DNA from: JAVVEG01 sp032251455
GTDB lineage: Bacteria; Pseudomonadota; Gammaproteobacteria; Pseudomonadales; Pseudohongiellaceae
Direction: 5' to 3'
Assembly (NCBI GenBank): GCA_032251455.1
Contig: JAVVEG010000008.1
Location: forward strand, 62,001 to 126,000
Length of the DNA stretch: 64,000 nt
A program made the translations under genes and the position numbers. Under the pieces are notes generated by a model that worked only from the letters and a program-made list of their open reading frames with translations, was not told the DNA's origin and did no database searches. Positions 60,918-64,000 of the stretch are shown here, piece after piece; within the stretch, counting starts at the first letter, position 1, and each line of letters opens with the position of its first letter.

Positions 60918-61640
60918 CTACTCAGCCTTCACTTGTTCTTCCATGCTGGTTAATCCGACATGACGCACATCAGTACCCAAGACCATATAAACCACATGCT
61001 CAGCGATATTCTTGGCATGGTCGCCAGCCCGTTCTAATGCACGCAATGCCCAGATTATATTCAAGACTCGTGAAATGCTGCGAGGGTCTTCCATCATATA
61101 AGTCATCATTTCCCGCATGGCACTTCCATATTCCATATCCACGTTGACATCTTCTTTGGCTACAGCCAGGGCAGCATCTACATCGTACCTGGCAAAGGCA
61201 TCCAGAGCCATGTGCACCATCTTGCGGACTCTTTCCCCAATATGTCTTATTTCAACATACCCTTTTGAAGACTCACCTTGTTCGGTAAGCTCAATTGCCA
61301 ATCGAGCTATTTTTGCCGACTCATCACCTATCCGTTCAAGATCATTGACAACCTTGATGATACCAATAACCAGTCTGAGATCACTGGCGGCAGGTTGTCT
61401 GCGGGCCAGTATCCGATTACAGCTTTCATCAATTTGAACTTCCATGTCATTGACGGTGGCATCGTTATCACGTACATGTTGACCCAAACCACTATCCGCA
61501 TTGATGATTGCCATGATGGCATTGCTGATCTGATTCTCAACCAGCCCTCCCATCTCCAGCATACTGCTGCGAATTTCTTCCAGTTCAACGTTAAACTGCT
61601 GCGAAATATGATGTCTGTGTATACCTGCTTCTGTCTTCAT
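60918..61640 (-). CDS. phoU: Phosphate signalling protein PhoU
   Basis: A 240-aa PhoU with two similar three-helix halves: SSMLEMGGLVENQISNAIMA, then RIGDESAKIARLAIEL, and later HMALDAFARYDVDAALAV with ALRALERAGDHAKNIAEHVV, which hold the metal-binding acidic motifs. It restrains PhoR when phosphate is plentiful. It is convergent with phoR (11-bp gap), not in a pst operon. AGGA lies before ATG 61640. A Pho box is upstream. Confidence 0.96.
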   Translation of the reverse strand: MKTEAGIHRHHISQQFNVELEEIRSSMLEMGGLVENQISNAIMAIINADSGLGQHVRDNDATVNDMEVQIDESCNRILARRQPAASDLRLVIGIIKVVNDLERIGDESAKIARLAIELTEQGESSKGYVEIRHIGERVRKMVHMALDAFARYDVDAALAVAKEDVNVDMEYGSAMREMMTYMMEDPRSISRVLNIIWALRALERAGDHAKNIAEHVVYMVLGTDVRHVGLTSMEEQVKAE

Positions 61641-61721
61641 CGCAACTTTCCTCAAAAAAGCCATGATTGCATTTTATTCATCCAGCCCCATCGCACAAAG
61701 GGAACACCCTATCAATCAAAC

Positions 61722-61739
61722 GTGACAAAAAAATGACAT
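61722..61739 (-). promoter_or_regulatory. Pho box before phoU
   Basis: On the minus strand ATGTCAT, TTTT, TTGTCAC fits the 7-4-7 Pho-box pattern. It lies 82 bp before the phoU start. It points to phoU, not to ppk1, for which no clear Pho box was seen. Confidence 0.7.
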
Positions 61740-61897
61740 TGTAGCAACTGCCTCTGGCAGCTGATATGCTATTAAGCGCCCTGTATGTCTGGAGACAGAA
61801 TAACATAAAAATTCTGTTTTATTTGAGACACATATCGTTTTTATTCAAAGAGTCTGGCCAATATTCGGCTCGGTCTTGGTGACACACTGCGGATTTT

Positions 61898-64000
61898 ATG
61901 AAAAGACAAACTACACCCCTTCAAAAGCGAACAAAAATTGATTCCAGTGAACTGGCAGCAGCCGACCTGGCTCCGGATACCAATTCCCAGGATGGCGGGG
62001 AAAATTCAGAAATCGATCTCACCGACAGTTCTCTTTATTTGAATCGGGAATTAAGTTATCTGAAATTTAATTTGCGGGTGCTGGAACAAGCCAGAGATCC
62101 CAGACACCCTTTGTTGGAAAGATTGAAGTTTTTGCTTATTTTCAGTTCCAACCTGGACGAATTCTATGAAATCCGGGTTTCTGGACTGAAAAAGGAAATG
62201 GGTTTGGGGCGGCAAAATCCCGGGCCTGATGGCAAATTCCCGAAACAGGTTTTAACAGAGATCCACCAACAAGCAAGGACGGCCCTGCAGGAACAATATC
62301 GTATCTTCAATGAAGAACTCCTGCCATCTCTGGCACAGAAAAACATCAGATTTCTGCACCGCCATGAATGGAGCGACGCATTGAATGACTGGGCACAAAC
62401 CTATTTCATGAATGAAATATTGCCTGTAATCAGCCCGTTGGGGCTGGACCCAGCTCACCCATTTCCTCGACTTGTCAACAAAAGCTTGAATTTTATCCTC
62501 TCCCTTGAGGGTAAGGATGCATTTGGTCGGGAAAGTGGATTAGCCATAGTCCCGGCACCGCGCTCACTGCCTCGCTTGATCAAGATTCCCCAGGACATCA
62601 TTGGCGAAGGCGACAATTTTGTTTTTCTTTCATCAATTATCCATGCATTTGTTCATGAATTTTTCCCAGGAATGACGGTAACTGAATGTCATCAGTTCAG
62701 AGTGACCCGAAATTCCGATCTTGAAATGTCCAATGTTGAGGTTGAGGATGTAGCCAGTGCCCTGCAGGGTGAGCTTCATTTGCGGCGTTTTGGTGCCGCC
62801 GCAAAACTTGAGGTGGGTGCCGCATGTCCCGAAAATTTGACCAGATTCCTGCTACAAAGATTCAATCTTGAAGAAGATGAACTGTTTAGACTTGATGGAC
62901 CGGTCAACCTGCAAAGACTGATGGCTTTAACAAGCATGATAAATCATCCGGAACTGGCTTTTCCTCCTTTTTCACCGGGCATGCCTCCCGCACTGGAAGA
63001 AGGTAACTGCATGTTTGCCGCAGTTACCAAAGAGGACCAATTACTCCTGCACCCATTCCAATCTTTCATACCGATCATTGACTGGGTCAGACAAGCAGCC
63101 AAAGACCCCGGAGTACTCTCAATCAAACAAACATTGTATCGCACCAATGAATCCTCTGAACTTGTCGAGGCATTGTCTGAAGCTGCGCGCAATGGGAAGG
63201 AAGTAACCGTGGTCATTGAACTGCGGGCGCGTTTTGATGAAAAGGAAAATATCCAGTTTGCAAGCATTCTTCAGGAGGCCGGCGCTGTTGTGGTTTATGG
63301 TGTCATGGGTTACAAAACCCATGCCAAAATGCTGCTCATGGTTCGCCGGGAAGGTGGCAAACTGAAACGATATGCACACCTGGGTACGGGTAACTACCAC
63401 CGTAAAACCTCACTCATTTACACTGACTACAGCTTGTTGACCTGTGAGCAGGTTCTTTGTGCTGACGTACATAAGGTTTTTCAGCAAATCACTGGAATGG
63501 GAAAGCGAATTGTCCCAGATCTGATCGTTCATGCCCCGTTTAAACTGCGAAAAACACTTATCCATCTTATCAGACAGGAAAAACAAGCGGCCATTGAAGG
63601 CAAGCCGGCACGCATCATAGCCAAGATAAATTCCCTTACCGAACCCGGCATCATCAGAGAACTTTATTCGGCGTCACGACAAGGCGTTAAAATAGACCTG
63701 ATTGTCCGTGGCATTTGCTGTCTTCGTCCTGGCGTAAGTGGCATCTCAGAGAATATCCGGGTTATTTCTGTGATAGGCCGCTTCCTTGAGCATTCGCGAG
63801 TGTATTACTTTGAAAATGCCCAACCACAACTTTACTGCGCAAGTGCGGACTGGATGGAAAGAAATTTACTGCATCGAATTGAGATAGCCTTCCCTATACT
63901 CAGGAAAAAATGGGTGAATCGTATTCTCGAAGAACTGGAGATGTATCTGGCCGACAGGAAACAAAGCTGGGAGCTGGCAGCGAATGGCGAATATCACTTG
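61898..64000 (+). CDS. ppk1: Polyphosphate kinase 1, 3' truncated by window edge
   Basis: An enzyme that makes polyphosphate from ATP. LNRELSYLKFNLRVLEQARD, then LLIFSSNLDEFYEIRVSGLK at the N-terminus and YKTHAKMLLM with HLGTGNYHRKTS are the family signatures. His475 in THAKM matches the autophosphorylated His435 of the E. coli enzyme, allowing for an N-terminal extension of about 40 polar residues. 701 codons are visible with no stop, against 688 residues in E. coli, so only a small end should be missing. It is divergent from phoU. Confidence 0.95.
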   Translation, partial: MKRQTTPLQKRTKIDSSELAAADLAPDTNSQDGGENSEIDLTDSSLYLNRELSYLKFNLRVLEQARDPRHPLLERLKFLLIFSSNLDEFYEIRVSGLKKEMGLGRQNPGPDGKFPKQVLTEIHQQARTALQEQYRIFNEELLPSLAQKNIRFLHRHEWSDALNDWAQTYFMNEILPVISPLGLDPAHPFPRLVNKSLNFILSLEGKDAFGRESGLAIVPAPRSLPRLIKIPQDIIGEGDNFVFLSSIIHAFVHEFFPGMTVTECHQFRVTRNSDLEMSNVEVEDVASALQGELHLRRFGAAAKLEVGAACPENLTRFLLQRFNLEEDELFRLDGPVNLQRLMALTSMINHPELAFPPFSPGMPPALEEGNCMFAAVTKEDQLLLHPFQSFIPIIDWVRQAAKDPGVLSIKQTLYRTNESSELVEALSEAARNGKEVTVVIELRARFDEKENIQFASILQEAGAVVVYGVMGYKTHAKMLLMVRREGGKLKRYAHLGTGNYHRKTSLIYTDYSLLTCEQVLCADVHKVFQQITGMGKRIVPDLIVHAPFKLRKTLIHLIRQEKQAAIEGKPARIIAKINSLTEPGIIRELYSASRQGVKIDLIVRGICCLRPGVSGISENIRVISVIGRFLEHSRVYYFENAQPQLYCASADWMERNLLHRIEIAFPILRKKWVNRILEELEMYLADRKQSWELAANGEYHL

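Noticed and set aside
1..64000. tRNA, rRNA or CRISPR loci.
   Set aside because: I saw no cloverleaf-like sequence, rRNA stretch or regular repeat-spacer array. Small RNAs cannot be excluded by eye.

Overview
The window is a gammaproteobacterial chromosome segment carrying a complete Mu-type (transposable) prophage. The host genes fit an aerobic gammaproteobacterium with much acyl-CoA metabolism: fatty-acyl-CoA synthetase, ETF-ubiquinone oxidoreductase, acyl-CoA dehydrogenase, SDRs, class III CoA-transferases, UbiC, PhoBR/PhoU/Ppk, an HtrA protease and an OprF/OmpA-like porin. I cannot name the genus from sequence alone. The prophage looks clearly richer in G+C than the host flanks.

Layout. 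2-4166: an acyl-CoA synthetase (5' truncated by the window edge), then two genes on the minus strand for a transglutaminase-like TPR lipoprotein and an exported protein of unknown function. 4181-4699 and 39567-40573 are the two halves of one gene on the minus strand, a secreted HExxH peptidase with C-terminal TPRs. It was split by the prophage at 4700-39566 (34,867 bp). The ends begin TGT and end in CA, the target duplication is 5 bp (GCCAG), and removing the phage plus one duplicate restores an open frame of 506 codons.

The prophage lies in reverse: its canonical left end (repressor, ner, transposase) is at 39566. Reading leftward: repressor on the plus strand; ner; small regulator; MuA; MuB; a run of small early genes; Gam; GemA; a Mor-type activator; lysis genes (holin, transglycosylase, i-spanin, o-spanin); DksA/TraR; Mu-type packaging and head genes (gp25-gp30, G, I, decoration protein, T, gp35-37); then a tail that is P2-like in type and largely in gene content (V, sheath FI, tube FII, E/E', tape measure, U, X, D, W, J, I, fibres). 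A lipoprotein gene on the opposite strand interrupts the tail operon. No defective phage gene was seen, so the element may be inducible.

The right part of the window is host: ETF-QO, an exported methyltransferase, a CoA-transferase, an NfsA-like nitroreductase, a beta-lactamase-fold hydrolase, an HtrA protease, a CadC-like regulator, a catabolic cluster (acyl-CoA dehydrogenase, two SDRs, a medium-chain reductase), a TPR/TonB-like protein, ubiC with a CoA-transferase, an OmpA-like protein, and a phosphate block (phoB-phoR, convergent phoU, divergent ppk1) with two recognisable Pho boxes.

The most interesting signals are: the target gene that can be reconstructed exactly; a T6G -1 frameshift site joining E and E'; three similarly spaced dyads upstream of the lysis, head and tail operons that look like Mor/C-dependent late promoters; helically phased TTAAACG repeats at the genome centre, where Mu has its gyrase site; a nuclease-like toxin domain fused to the MuF head protein; an opposite-strand lipoprotein; and a 12-residue motif shared by MuB and a nearby protein whose codon differences are all synonymous.
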